Part shown: in pieces, positions 35,640 through 46,453 of the stretch
Numbering within the stretch: position 1 is the first letter of the stretch
How the letters are laid out: every line of letters begins with the position of its first letter
Source: Notospermus geniculatus
Taxonomy: Eukaryota; Nemertea; Pilidiophora; Heteronemertea; Lineidae
Length of the DNA stretch: 64,000 bases
Direction: 5' to 3'
Assembly: GCA_002633025.1 (NCBI GenBank)
Contig: NMRB01003306.1
Coordinates: forward strand, 1 to 64,000
Notes under the pieces: generated by a model
Told to the model about the DNA's origin: nothing
The model's database searches: none
What the model saw: only the letters and a program-made list of their open reading frames with translations
Made by a program: the position numbers and the translations under genes

Positions 35640-35815
35640 TATACTATGGTGTGGACTCCACGACAGGCTACTCTCCACCTTTGTGGGGTCTTTTACTTGC
35701 CCTGACATAAAGACTCAGGTACAAGGGTCCACGGCTTTCAGTCTCACCCGACAGACTCTACTAGCTTTTTCACATACATGTCCTGGCCGGGGATGAAACC
35801 CCACGCACTGACGAT
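35640..35815 (-). mobile_element. Possible tRNA-derived SINE, minus strand
   Basis: On the minus strand GTGGGGTTTCATCCCCGGCC resembles a B box, followed by a non-tRNA body with GGGCAAGTAAAAGACCCC. The A box is weak. Confidence 0.35.
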
Positions 35816-36271
35816 ACAGCTGACGATGTGAAAATAAACATTTAATCAGAAATCTCATATATGTCATTTTATCATGCAATATCTGATTACGTAGGGAAAA
35901 AATGGTTAGTAGTGAATCGCTCGCTGTGAAAAGAAAGTGAAAGTAGGAAATCCTCTTGGTTTTTATCAGTTTGTGTGGTTGGGGAATCCCCACTTGGTAA
36001 AAACCACAGCCCCATTCAATCACGTTGGCGCAGAAAATTACCAGCAGAAGTAGATAATATCAGGCTTTGAATATGGCAGCATCAAAACAGCAAAACGACG
36101 AAATGACAAAACGAAATGATCGACTACTTTGTACTTGTAATTTGTTGTAGGCCTACAAAAAGTGGCACATAGGCTTACCAACTTCCAGGTAGAGATTCAC
36201 TGAATCCACACAAGGAACTGGACTATTACAGTGAGGTTCTGCAATCTTATGTTTTACTATTACGTTTACAG
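35816..36271. other. No gene recognised
   Basis: No supportable feature is visible. Confidence 0.3.
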
Positions 36272-36428
36272 TTTCGTATTAGGGAAGTCTAGAAATCAAA
36301 CGATAAACGTAAACGTTAACGACAACGTTATTTTTGTACTGAAAATGTAATGTAAATCTGGTGAACGTGTAGTATGAAAAATAACGTTGTCGTAAAGTTT
36401 ACGTTTATCGTTTGATTTCTAAACCTCC
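36272..36428. mobile_element. Small foldback around an AACGTTAACG core
   Basis: AGAAATCAAACGATAAACGT on the left pairs with ACGTTTATCGTTTGATTTCT on the right, continuing through AACGACAACGTTATTTTT. There is no coding frame. Confidence 0.65.
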
Positions 36429-36764
36429 GTATTATCAACAGATGACATTATGAATGTCTGCTGGTTCCCGACTTGTTTTAGGTTCCTTCTTCCTATCGGA
36501 ATAGTATTGTTTGGCCGCGTCGTATTGTTTTGTGGTCAAGCATAACCTTGTTCACGTTTGACCTTGACATTGACCTCTGATCATCAAGGTCATTGCATAA
36601 TCAAAATGGGCATCCTCAGTAACATAAGTAGGCCTATGGGTGATATCATGCCTCTAGTTGGGGTCATCCCTATGTGTCCCGGGTTCTATGCGTCCCTAAA
36701 GACAGTTATTTTTATGGAGGGTTCTATGCGTCCCTAAAGCAGTTATTTGCATGCAGGGTTCTAT

Positions 36765-37288
36765 AGCCCTTTTTACACGGTGCCGGTGCGTTCCGGATCG
36801 AGACTAGATCGAGGAGGGTTCGGTTATTTTACCACGTGTAAAAGCGAAACAACTGACCTCCACCTTCCTCGGGCCAGTTTAGTTCGCCGCCTGAGTCTCG
36901 GGAGGGTGGAGGTAGGTGCAGGTCAGTTGTTTTCCCGTGTAAGCGAACCGACCTCCACCGGCCTCGGGCGGGATTGAGCACGCTACCTGAGCGACATCAC
37001 TCGCGTACTTGCTGTTAGTTTCCTGTGAAGAAATCACGCGCGAGGTTTCTCAAGCAGTGCTCATGCTGTTTAAAGCAGAGTTTATCGATTTTTAGTGATT
37101 ATTTTCGGGATATTTTTTACTTACGATAACTGTAAATGTTGATACACGCCATCTACACCGACCTCGAACTAGATCAAGGCGGGTTATTGAATCCGCAACG
37201 TGTAAAAGCGATCAATCCATCCTGAACCGAACCCGCCCGAGGAGGGTGGAGGTAGGTTTCCTCGAACCAGCACCGTGTAAAAAGGCCG
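36765..37288. mobile_element. GGCC-ended foldback inside the 16-bp array
   Basis: GCCCTTTTTACACGGTGC on the left pairs with GCACCGTGTAAAAAGGCC on the right. TAT flanks both sides, and joining the flanks restores the array word GGGTTCTATGTGTCCC. The interior has repeated CCTCCACC and GGGAGGGTGGAGG words. Confidence 0.8.
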
Positions 37289-37376
37289 TATGTGTCCCCG
37301 CTTCCATGTGGCTGCCTCGGTTATGATTAACCTTATGATCGCCATTTTATTCTCAAGTGGAGTCGACAAACTCATA

Positions 37377-37502
37377 GGCCCATATTTTCAAAGCTGTTTT
37401 AACGCTAAAATGCATTTTAGTCCAGCAATTGCATGCCTACAAGCATGCAAGTTGTGGACTAAAATGCATTTTAGCGTTAAAACAGCTTTGAAAATATGGG
37501 CC
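37377..37502. mobile_element. 126-bp nearly perfect palindrome, GGCC-ended
   Basis: GGCCCATATTTTCAAAGCTG pairs with CAGCTTTGAAAATATGGGCC, and the arms meet at a short loop near 37440. ATA flanks both sides, a probable 3-bp target duplication. Confidence 0.85.
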
Positions 37503-38133
37503 ATATATTTTAATCATCATGGATAAAAAATAAAATAGCTAAAATAAAATAATCAGGTTAGCATAAGTGAACGATTTGTGAGCATTATGGGGGCTTCCAA
37601 ATTGTCACATTTAATGATGTTTCCACCGTTATAATATGTATCAAAATTCGTAATAGTTTTGTCCATTGACTCTTTACCAGGTTCTTTTCTTCAGCACTGT
37701 ATATCTCCTGCATTTTGGAAGATTAACTAATATTACAAAAAACACGTAATTATGGTACCTGTATATTGAATATGCATGAGTAATTTGTGGGTAGATGGGC
37801 CGTGAAAATTCTGCTTTCCATCGTATAAGTTCTACACATTAATGCTAACGCTTATTTATTTTAGTTAATGCGTACTTCATCCATGATGACTAAAATATGA
37901 TTTCGTCGACTCCACTTGAGAATAAAATGGCGGCAAGGCCAATCATACCTGAGACAGACACATGGGACTGGGGACACATAGAACCCGGGACACATAGAAC
38001 CCTGCATACAAATAACTGCTTTAGGGACGCATAGAACCTGGGACGCAAAGAACCCGGGACGCATAGAACCCGGGACGCAAAGAACCTGGGACGCATAGAA
38101 CCCGGGACGTAAAGAACCTGGGAGACATAGAAC

Positions 38134-38291
38134 CCGGTGTAACGTCGATCAGTGTTCCCCGTATTTCTGTGTTTTTCTTATTGTTTCCCTCCTGACGGAT
38201 TAAGCGGCAACTAACCCAACAATAACCATTCTAGGCCGCGTCTATTGTTGGGGAACACTGAGCTACAGAAACACTCCCAGATGTTACACCT
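38134..38291. mobile_element. GGTGTAAC-ended MITE, copy 1
   Basis: CCGGTGTAACGTCGATCAGT pairs with the end GTTACACCTG, with GTGTTCCCC and GGGGAACAC as inner arms. It interrupts the 16-bp array. A near-identical inverted copy lies at 44386-44544 and a diverged one at 51147-51270. Confidence 0.85.
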
Positions 38292-38310
38292 GGACACATA
38301 GGTACGCTCC

Positions 38311-38404
38311 CGCAACCTGCTACCTGCGATCGATCGTATTCAATCGCAGGTAGCAGGTTGCAAAGCAAGTCGCAACGCAGAAAACCAGCAGTGGATTCCT
38401 AGCT
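38311..38404. mobile_element. Partial copy of the AGCTAGGAATCCAC-ended MITE
   Basis: TTGCAAAGCAAGTCGCAACG and CAGTGGATTCCTAGCT match the right end of the element at 4481-4735. A hairpin CGCAACCTGCTACCTGCGAT occupies its left part. Confidence 0.7.
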
Positions 38405-38795
38405 TTAGAGGTGTTCATGTTGGTCCATCGCAATAAATATGACAATCGTTCATGACCTCTCAGACAATAGCAAATGGCCAAACTGTGAAAAATCCATTTG
38501 AGGATAATGGGAAACTTCAAATGCGACGTTCAAAACTGGGTCACTTGCTATTTACGGAAAAACCGCAGGTTTCCAGAATTGCGGTGGGCTGTTTCTGTAA
38601 ATAACAAACTCCCGCTGATCAACGTGACATGAATTGTCGGTTGAAAAGTAATTATATATCGTGTAACATGCAGATGCATGAAGCCAATATCAAAGATGTG
38701 GTGCATTTTTATTCATTTCGACAAAGCATAACTGAATGTGTTGACATCAGCGCCTGACATAATTTTCAAGGAAATAACGTTTTTTATAATTGCAG
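38405..38795. other. Probable intron or upstream region
   Basis: No repeat or coding segment is recognised. It ends with a good acceptor, TTATAATTGCAG at 38784-38795, ahead of the next gene. Confidence 0.4.
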
Positions 38796-39363
38796 ATCTT
38801 CCCAAATTTATCATCGACATCAGTCAAAAAGAGGAGTTGTTATCGAAGACGCCCTAACAGATCGCAGAAATGGCTGAGTCCGAGAAACTGAAGAAAGGTG
38901 GACAGTGGAAGTTCATGGTCTACTTCGATGTAAATGCTGGCACTGACAGTCGTCCGCATTACTTCGACAATAACGAACTGCTGCCGGATTTTGTTGGGAT
39001 AGCAGGGCAAAATGAGACAATTAGTCTGATAGAAAAGTATAAGACACCTTTGTCTGATTGGCAGGTGACAGATGTGATTTTACACCACGAGTGTTTAAGA
39101 CACCTTGGTGGTATTGGTCGATTGAAAAGGATGGTGAATTCATCGTCATTCGGAGAGCCAATGAAAAATCGATCGTAATCAAGTGGAATCGAAATGGTGC
39201 AAGGAAATCCCCTCAAACCGTCCTTGGAAGAAAGAATGGGAGCGGAAAAAGCCTGAGCGACCTTGCTACGTGGCTGTACCGGACAAACGAAGTCAATAAC
39301 AAATACTTCTACATGTCTTCGAATTGTCAAAGATTTGCCGGTGGCGTCTTCGATTTTCTGTAA
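38796..39363 (+). CDS. Small unrecognised protein with an NCQ-F motif, frameshifted
   Basis: After the acceptor at 38795 a 74-base leader precedes ATG 38870. The first frame (38870-39178) reads GGQWKFMVYFDVNAG and continues to about residue 65. The sensible protein then moves to another frame (open from 39058, stop 39363), with FKTPWWYWSIEKDGEFIVI and a last segment FYMSSNCQRFAGGVF. A one-base change between about 39060 and 39110 would join them. The W/Y-rich strand followed by NCQxF resembles the layout of NlpC/P60-like or LRAT-type proteins, where the NC cysteine is catalytic. However, the usual His before the DG turn is not seen, so this is only a resemblance. The frame break means a pseudogene or a sequencing error. 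Confidence 0.5.
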
Positions 39364-39551
39364 AAGAATTAGCATTTTGCTCCGCTATTCGTAGGACCTC
39401 TTAATGGTGGGTCAAAAAGGAGAGAAACTTTGCTAAATAATTAGGAAAACAGGAACAAAATATACCTAATTATCGAAGGAGGAGAAGTTTTCAAATGCAC
39501 TTGGTATTTGTAAAAACTGCAAAAGAAACGAGATAACTACTTGTGTCTAAA
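39364..39551. other. 3' flank of the NCQ gene
   Basis: AT-rich, with no clear AATAAA within 100 bases of the stop. Confidence 0.25.
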
Positions 39552-39807
39552 GGGCCTGTCACACTGAAGTAGTTCTCAAAACGTCGTGCCCCGTCTTAAA
39601 AAATCGTCAAACGGGCTAGAACGTGTATAACCCTTGGCAAAATAATGCCTCGATGTTCTGGAGTACCCTGTCCCGTCCGAGCCCGTCCATGAAGTTCGTA
39701 AAAAGACTGTAAAGTGTTGCCACAACGTCCACTCCGTTCGCACAGTTTGAGCCCGTTCGGCAAAATTTTCAAGAACGTACTGAGAACTGGCTCAGTGTGA
39801 TTGGGGC
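39552..39807. mobile_element. GGCC-ended foldback
   Basis: GGGCCTGTCACACTGAAGTA on the left pairs with the inverted TGAGAACTGGCTCAGTGTGATTGGGGC at the right. TAAA occurs on both sides, directly at the left border and one base off at the right. Confidence 0.7.
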
Positions 39808-40182
39808 ATAAATGTACATGTATAAAGTATCAGTGAGTTTGAGATCTCCCACTTACACGAATACTATACTTACACTAATATAATTTTTGCCAAATACCTT
39901 ATCAAATATGGGGCTCCAATTTGCCCCTGATACGTTGAAAGAACGATAAGCAGAGATTCCTAAAACAAACGGTGTAACGTAAGTGAGTGTCCGGTATAAG
40001 CCAGTGCCCTACGGGCATGCGGGCAATGGGGATCCTAGCTCGATAGAGGGCAGCACAACGAAACCCGGTCCTAATACAATGGACGCCTTTTGTGTGGGGA
40101 ATTGATCAGGACCGGGATATCAGTTTCATTTCAATAGTTGTAACCACTTGTGACACCTTTGAAAAAGTTGGTTAGGTAAAGT
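39808..40182. other. No gene recognised
   Basis: Probably part of the degraded LINE that ends to the right, but no frame here supports that. Confidence 0.3.
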
Positions 40183-40722
40183 TTGTTTCCTGGCTCTCGG
40201 CTTCCTGCAGTAATTGTGCGTAATCTTGGTCACGCTGGTGTAAATTTTGGACTTTGTGATCTTTGCCAGATTGGCGACATTGCCGACGAATTTTATTACT
40301 TATTGAAATGTCCATTCTTTGAGGTGGAAAGAAGAACTCTTATAAAAAAATATTGGAGAAATCCAAATACGGTTAAATTCGCCAATCTCACGAATGCTAA
40401 TGGATATAAACATATGTACTACCTTGCTAGCTTCTGTAGAAAAGATCAGTTGGACTTTTCACGTGTAACCACTGATCCTGTAGTTAGATCCTATGTGTAA
40501 GGGGGTCTGGGGGAGTCCTCTAATCGCTTCCGGCAGGGTGCACACCTGCGGAATTCCGCGGCTGCATGTTGGGGGAGGTGGTCTGGGGACATCTCTAGAT
40601 CCCCAGTGGAGAAGAAATGTGAAAAAAATGTAACACCGTGATACCTGCTCTAAAATATATTTCCTCCTATACCACTGTCGTGGTGGTTGGAGTGTATTAG
40701 AAATAAATTAAAATTGAAATTG
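40183..40722 (+). pseudogene. 3' end of a non-LTR retrotransposon (LINE)
   Basis: The 105-codon frame 40183-40500 ends a LINE-type ORF2. It carries the C-terminal zinc-knuckle-like segment CDLCQIGDIADEFYYLLKC, with the CxxC and LLxC pattern typical of these proteins, followed by a basic helix and a stop. A 3' UTR of about 200 bases follows and ends in an AAATTAAAATTGAAATTG repeat near 40722. The reverse transcriptase and endonuclease are missing, so this is a 5'-truncated copy. Confidence 0.7.
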
Positions 40723-42114
40723 CTTCGCTGAAACAATTATCCAACCTCTGTAACATCATTATGAACCTTTTTTAAACACAGTGTCTGTTGTAACATACAT
40801 GTATTTTCCCGTTGTCAATATTATCCTTATATTTGTACCGCCATGTTGTCAGTTCCCGCTGATATCTGTATTGGTTAGAGAGATCCAAAGAAAGAAAGAG
40901 CACAAAAATTGACACACAAAATGATAATAAACAGAAAGTCAACTTCCAGAATACATGTACTTGCAAATTTTCGACCCCAAACGGGGTCTTCTTTTTTATA
41001 TATATATAATAAGTGTTTTATTAAGAATATATTAATGAGAGAAGCACATGCGAGAAGCACAGTTGTGCTTAAAGTGCATGTCTCCTCTACAAAAATACAA
41101 AAAAAACATAAAGTACATTTACCACAGCATTCCATTCAAGATGTGCTGTTCTGTTCTCCCCCCACATAAATAGGGGTGCAGAAATGAAGAAAATCACAGA
41201 TTTTATGCAAATATTTCAGCAAAACCAATACGTTTAGTAATGACTTCATGATGAATGATAAATAATACCATTACTCTCCCAGCACAACAAATATTAGGGA
41301 ATAATTTCACTGCTTTCATGCTGGTTTCAGACATTTTGCAAATGCTCATTGTTTTCCTAATTAATGAAACTAATGTCACATTTTTCTTTCATGATTATGT
41401 AGTTCACATTATAAAATATTATACCTGAAGTTATCATGAAAATCAAACACCTGCAACTAAATGAAAAATTAGTTGGAAAAAATGTTCCGAAAAAGAACAT
41501 GCCCTTTATCCTTTATTTTTGTTCCTATCTTTTGATCGGTATCTTGTCTGTTTTGTTCTTGCTACTACATGATCCCATGTTCCGCTCAGCCAATGAAAAA
41601 GTGTCTCAGCTTGTTTACGGGTTCCTCGGCGCTCTCGTTGATCTAGTCTCTCAGCGCCATTTGTAGACCAAACGCGGCGAACATATCCAAGTGAAGCAGT
41701 TATGGAGAGCGGGTAAATCGAAGGGGGCGCGGTACACAACGGGAGTTTACATGGTGGAGGATGACCTACAGAGCAGCCGGAGCAAATAAACCGGAAAAGA
41801 AAACAGTGTACCAGTGGATAAAGAGCTTGGAATGGAAGTCCTGAATGTCATTGTATATGTGAATAAGAGGGATTATTTTGGAATCCAGTAGAGACTTCGT
41901 TTTATGAGGAAATCACTAGATGTGTAACATGTATTTACATGGTGTTTTATTTGTCTATCCGGCGGAAAGAAACCTGCCTGCTTTATGACATCACACGAGT
42001 GGGACATTTGAAGGGAACATCATCATACCAAACACAAATAAATGCATTTCTGGAGGAGTGGACTATGACATAGCTATAGGGTATGAGGGGAAAGTCGTCG
42101 TGTTCTCAGCAGTT
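40723..42114. other. No gene; fragment of the GACCCCAAC-hairpin element
   Basis: At 40895-40990 the sequence from TTGACACACAAAATGATAAT to TTTCGACCCCAAACGGGGTC matches, inverted, the right end of the element at 47757-48503. AT simple repeats follow. No exon can be supported. Confidence 0.45.
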
Positions 42115-42475
42115 CCCGAGTGATCAGCGAAATCTCTCACTTCTCCTTGACGATAAAGTATTGGGGATGAGAGGCAGTCGCCAAGGAGAAACGAGAGAAA
42201 CAACCAATGCGCCCAATGGAGTGTCATAGGGAGGGAGGGCGGGCGGGGAAAAGCAACCGAGAGTTCTCCAACCCGCATCCCCGTCGGCCCCATCCGGAAT
42301 ACATCTGACACGCCTCTCCCTTCGCCACCGCTTGTCCGATATCCTCATTCGAAATGCCCACGATCGAAGTTCGCGATTACGCAAGATCACTCGTGACCTT
42401 AGCAGTTCCCGAGTGATCAGCGAAATCTCTCACTTCTCCTTGACGATAAAGTATTGGGGATGAGAGGCATTCGCC
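42115..42475. repeat. Direct repeat pair of about 70 bp
   Basis: TTCCCGAGTGATCAGCGAAA through GGATGAGAGGCA occurs at 42114-42185 and again at 42408-42475, almost identical. Between them, CACGATCGAAGTTCGCGATT (42358) also recurs at 44690. Confidence 0.8.
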
Positions 42476-42515
42476 AGAAGCCTCTCCATCCACGATACGC
42501 GACCAAAATAATACA

Positions 42516-42640
42516 ACCCCCAATACTCACTCTCCCAATAATCACTCTCCCAATACTCAATCTCCCAATACTCAATCTCCCAATACTCAATCTCCCAATA
42601 CTCAATCTCCCAATACTCAATCTCCCAATACTCTTCCTCC
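42516..42640. repeat. 15-bp minisatellite
   Basis: About eight copies of CCCAATACTCAATCT. Because 15 is divisible by 3, every frame stays open. The plus frame reads LPILN repeated, inside a 230-codon frame (42454-43146) that I regard as fortuitous. Confidence 0.85.
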
Positions 42641-42934
42641 CACTACTCCCCCAAAAACTCTCCCCAAAACTGGAAAAAAAGGAACGAAAAACTCTGGGAG
42701 TAACCATTGATCACAAGAAAACCAATGCCTTTTTAATTCTCCACAACTCAAACATCCGAAAAACCTTGGCTCTCTTCGGTTGGAGCCAGGGGCCCCCAAA
42801 TCCAGTAACACCGACGCCCATAAACATCTTGCCCTGGAGGCCCCCGGCCCCAACCGGTGGAAGGGGAAAACCCCTCCCTAGGGAATTAGAATCCCTCGGA
42901 CGAAGCCGAAAGCACCCAAAATCAAATTATATCC

Positions 42935-43910
42935 CTTTTAAAGCTGAACTGCATGAACAAAAACTGGAGATCCGAGCACTAAAAAAAGACCACCACGCCA
43001 CGGTGGTGGTCAAGAGAAATGCAAACGACCATAAGGCACTTTCAAAACACCTCCGAAACATGATAGACTACCAGGCTATTTGGTGGCGCCACTGTATTCA
43101 CCCTGAGTCAGTCAATAGAGCAACATCAAGACATGGCATCCAGTGACTTCTGCAGGTCGAAGGCATTAGGTTCTTACCGAACCAGAGAGTAAAGTCGGTC
43201 ACTATTCTATAGTATTCACGTCTTGTTGACATTTATGGTGTTACCAAAGCACCAGTTGAAAACATTTATGCATTCAAAAACAATACAACACTCATTTGAC
43301 GTATATCAACGTCATCAGATATCATTATGTATAGGTTGAGGATAATTCTTATTTTATCCCTTTGGTCATAATTACCGCAATCAATTAAATATTCTTTCTC
43401 CAAATACACACACATCGCGCGAGTCATGTATGCATTATTGCTCATATCAAGTACATTGCGTTTCTGTGAAAATATATTCAAATAACAAAACTATGGCAAA
43501 AGAAATAAAATAAGATTTATGTGCAACATGTTTGCAATTATACCAAATTGAGTTTCTGAAACTCAGACGAGTGGTGTATTATTTGTTGATGCCGAAGTTA
43601 TTGCCATTGTACCACATATTTTGACTGCGCGCAAGCACTAAAGAACCCTGGCCAACCTCATGCTCAAGTTCCTACGGATTGTACTAACTCTACCCAGGCT
43701 CTGTCACTTGGACACTATCTCTTGATGTGTCTCGATAGAAAGCCTGAGATTGAATACAGTGGCGCCACCAAATACGCTGGTGGTCTATCATGTTCTGGAG
43801 GTGTTTCGAAGGGCGTTTGCACTTCTGTAGACCACCATACTGCGGCGCTGTGGTGTTTTTGTTCATGCAGTTCAGCTTTAAGCCCTTCACAACAAACCGA
43901 ACTGGCGTCA
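42935..43910. repeat. Inverted repeat pair with a shared protein-like block
   Basis: The segment 42935-43145 (AAAGCTGAACTGCATGAACA to GACATGGCATCCAG) recurs inverted at 43690-43905. Both encode a similar peptide in corresponding frames, MIDYQAIWWRHCIH and MIDHQRIWWRHCIQ. The spacer 43150-43690 is AT-rich. It may be two arms of one element. I do not recognise the peptide. Confidence 0.6.
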
Positions 43911-44199
43911 CCTCTACCAACAATACTTTCCATTCACACATAAACATAAGCCAATACCAACAAACGAATTATATAATGTAATATGATTCCGCTCCCTTTC
44001 AAACCCGTCCACCCAACTGTTTCGCATGGCCACCCCACATGATTGTACTGAGCACATACAAGAGCCTGTACAATACAATACCAACCATGGAGAGGACTGC
44101 GATATCTTTCTCAATACAGCCCTTGTGCAGCTCTCGTCCCTACACAGCAGAATGAGTGGAATATGTCATCCCTTCCTCGGCCATATAACATTTTAATGT
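43911..44199. other. No gene recognised
   Basis: No supportable feature is visible. Confidence 0.25.
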
Positions 44200-44585
44200 G
44201 ACCTCTATAGCCCTCGCAATCCATCGCAGAGCATTAACGTTGGCATCATTACCATGCCGGCATGACCACCATGCCATTAGCCATCGCACCACACGAGTGG
44301 TAATAATATCACCTTTTGGCATGACCACCATGCCTTAGCTCTCGCACCACACGTAAAGCATTAACCTCTAGGCATGACCACCATACAGGTGTAACATAGA
44401 TGAGTGTTTCTGTAGCTCAGTGTTCCCCAACAATAGACGCGGCCTAGAATGGTTATTGTTGGGTTAGTTGCCGCTTAATCCGTCAGGAGGGAAACAATAA
44501 GAAAAACACAGAAATACGGGGAACACTGGTCGACGTTACACCGGCATAACCACCATGCCTTTGCTCTCGCACCACACGATGAGCT
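44200..44585. repeat. Satellite-like array with GCATGACCACCATGCC units
   Basis: Units of about 56-60 bases containing GGCATGACCACCATGCC and CTCGCACCACACG occur near 44251, 44317, 44371 and 44543. The last two are separated by the MITE at 44386-44544, which split one unit. Confidence 0.75.
44386..44544. mobile_element. GGTGTAAC-ended MITE, copy 2
   Basis: It begins CAGGTGTAACATAGATGAG and ends GACGTTACACCGG. CATA is present on both sides (44382-44385 and 44545-44548). It is nearly identical to the inverted copy at 38134-38291. Confidence 0.85.
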
Positions 44586-44812
44586 TAAATTCACGGGAAA
44601 TAGGAAGGGAAGACATATTACCTAGTACTGTGCTGAACAGAGCCCGGAGAGAGACCAACCGCCACGGCCGAGTTCCTCATTCGAACTGACCACGATCGAA
44701 GTTCGTGATAACGCAAGATCACTCGTGACCGTTGACATTCCTCAAGATAAATGGAGGTTGTAGCACAATCACTTTGAGTTAACAGTTTCTTCAGGTGACA
44801 AGAATGATAAAC
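44586..44812. repeat. Start of a segment repeated at 49667
   Basis: From about 44738 (GACATTCCTCAAGATAAATG) the sequence matches 49669-49746 almost exactly. Before that I see only a second copy of the GATCGAAGTTCG word. Confidence 0.6.
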
Positions 44813-45599
44813 CAGGGTCGTATTTACCGGAGGGTCAAGGGGCAGTTGCCCCCCCCCCCGAGCCAACCAAAAAACGTCATTTTTATGCAGATTTTCGGCA
44901 TAAAACGACAAACAAGGTCTTCTGTCCCCCAGAGAGGCTTTTGCCCCCCCCCCCCCTCAGGAGCAAAAAGCTAAACACGGTCCTGGGTGATTTCAAATCT
45001 GGTTTCAGGTGGTGTTTGGTGTTAGTGTCTTGTATTAGTGTTAATTTCAACCCCTTCACACCAGTGTTAGTGTAACACCAGTGTTGGAGTAACACCGGTG
45101 TGATGCTGACACTGGTGTCAGTGTGACACTAACACCACGGAACTGGTCCTGGGAAGTCTTGTGGCAAATACCAGCTTCCACATGCAGTAAGCACACAGAT
45201 TTGGCGCAAGTCTGCGAATTTTGCCAAGACAGCAAATTTGACACAAGGTATGATTAATATTCATCGGCAATTCCTGCAACAACTTCTTGGAATGGCACAA
45301 AAATCATGGCGGAATTTTGACACCAGATATGAAATCAGTTCGGTGTTAACCTCTAGGGATTAGTGTGACACCCTTTAGAAAAACCAATACAAAATTTGGC
45401 CTGGAACACACCAAGTTCAAATTAACACCGGTGTTTGGTGTCCCAGGCAGTGTCGGTGTAACACTAACACTCATTTACACCAAATGTGAAATGGGATCAC
45501 ACCAACACCATACAGTTCATTTCTGGTGTCCCAGACAGTGTTAGTGTCACACTAACACTAAACACCGAATTTTAACACCAGATTTGAAATCACCCCCTG
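44813..45599. mobile_element. CAGGG-ended MITE (A) interrupted by element B
   Basis: Element A begins CAGGGTCGTATTTACCGG at 44813 and ends CGGTCCT...G at 45599, with TAAAC on both sides (44808-44812 and 45600-45604). It contains poly-C runs. Element B splits its last five bases. The uninterrupted copy is at 49747-49849. Confidence 0.8.
44985..45595. mobile_element. GGGTGATTTC-ended element (B) with 3-bp duplication
   Basis: The ends are GGGTGATTTCAAATCTGG and CCAGATTTGAAATCACCC, with CCT on both sides. The interior is full of GTGTTAGTGTAACACC-type words on both strands, giving nested hairpins. The duplicate of the locus at 49849 shows the empty site. Confidence 0.85.
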
Positions 45600-45739
45600 T
45601 AAACTAACAATTTTTTAAGGGGGCTAAGGGAAATTCTTTTTGGGCGTACTTTATTCTGCCCTTCCCTGCTGTTTATTAAAGGGGCCATTCAGTCCGTTAA
45701 TGGTCGATTGTACAATATAACTTTAAGAATTCCATTACC

Positions 45740-46164
45740 CATTCGGAACTTCCGAAGGCAACTGCTCGGCAATTTCCGTAGACACTCGCATTTCCCCTCG
45801 GACACAATTCCAAGGCAGCCATCTTGAATGCGCAGTGATTGCCTTGAGTTTCTGTGGGTTTGGATGCGGTCGCCTCATCATACCCTACGCATGAACGAAA
45901 TAGGTCACGCAAAAACGTTGCGTTATTGATCAATAATTGGCAGATTGGGTGAGATATCGGTAAGTTTATATATAATATGCCTCAACTTATCCAGGAAATA
46001 AGCTTGGATATCTTAGCAGGCCAAAATTCGGCGAAAACAGTCCCACGGTCGGTCACGTGGGTTTGTTGATAACAACATGGCTGCCTCGGACTTGTGTCCG
46101 AGGTGAAATGCGCCGCCCAGTGGATAGATACATGTAAGCAGTTCGCCTCAGGTCGTTCCGAATG
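45740..46164. mobile_element. Mutator-like MITE, copy 2, 10-bp target duplication
   Basis: The termini are CATTCGGAACTTCCGAAGG and GGTCGTTCCGAATG, as in copy 1 at 15944. TTCCATTACC lies on both sides (45730-45739 and 46165-46174). Confidence 0.9.
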
Positions 46165-46243
46165 TTCCATTACCCTGGCCTCTTTCTTGGTTCACACTCC
46201 CCTGACGCCTGACGGCACAAGCCGTTACTGGACAGCCTACAGC

Positions 46244-46453
46244 CCAATTATTGATCAATAACGGAACGATTTTATGTGACCTATTTAGTTCATGCGCAGG
46301 GTGCTGCAGGTGTGATGAGGCGAACCGCATCCAAATCCTCACAAACGCGTTTAAATCGTTGCGCATTCAAGATGGCTGCCTTGGATTGTGTCCGAGGGGA
46401 AATACGATTTGTCACGGAAATTGCCGAGCAGTTGCCTTCGGAAGTTCCGAATG
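46244..46453. mobile_element. Mutator-like MITE, half copy, opposite orientation
   Basis: From CAATTATTGATCAATAACG to GGAAGTTCCGAATG it is the reverse complement of the first half of copies 1 and 2. Its other end is missing. Confidence 0.8.

Larger units (their letters stand above)
36666..38300. mobile_element. TU-like foldback with 16-bp tandem arrays in both arms
   Basis: The right arm (37960-38133 and on to about 38300) is an array of GGGACGCATAGAACCC-type units. The left arm (36666-36764) carries the same unit in inverted orientation. Inner arms also pair: 37294-37370 and 37903-37975, around CATTTTATTCTCAAGTGGAGTCGAC. Three other elements have inserted into it (36765-37288, 37377-37502, 38134-38291). 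Sea urchin TU foldbacks have this plan, with short tandem repeats in the outer part of long inverted arms. Confidence 0.75.

Noticed and set aside
37960-38133. CRISPR-like array
   Set aside because: The 16-bp units abut without spacers, lie in a foldback arm, and the genome is eukaryotic.
42417-42707. Minus-strand frame with LSIGR repeats
   Set aside because: Antisense of the 15-bp minisatellite.
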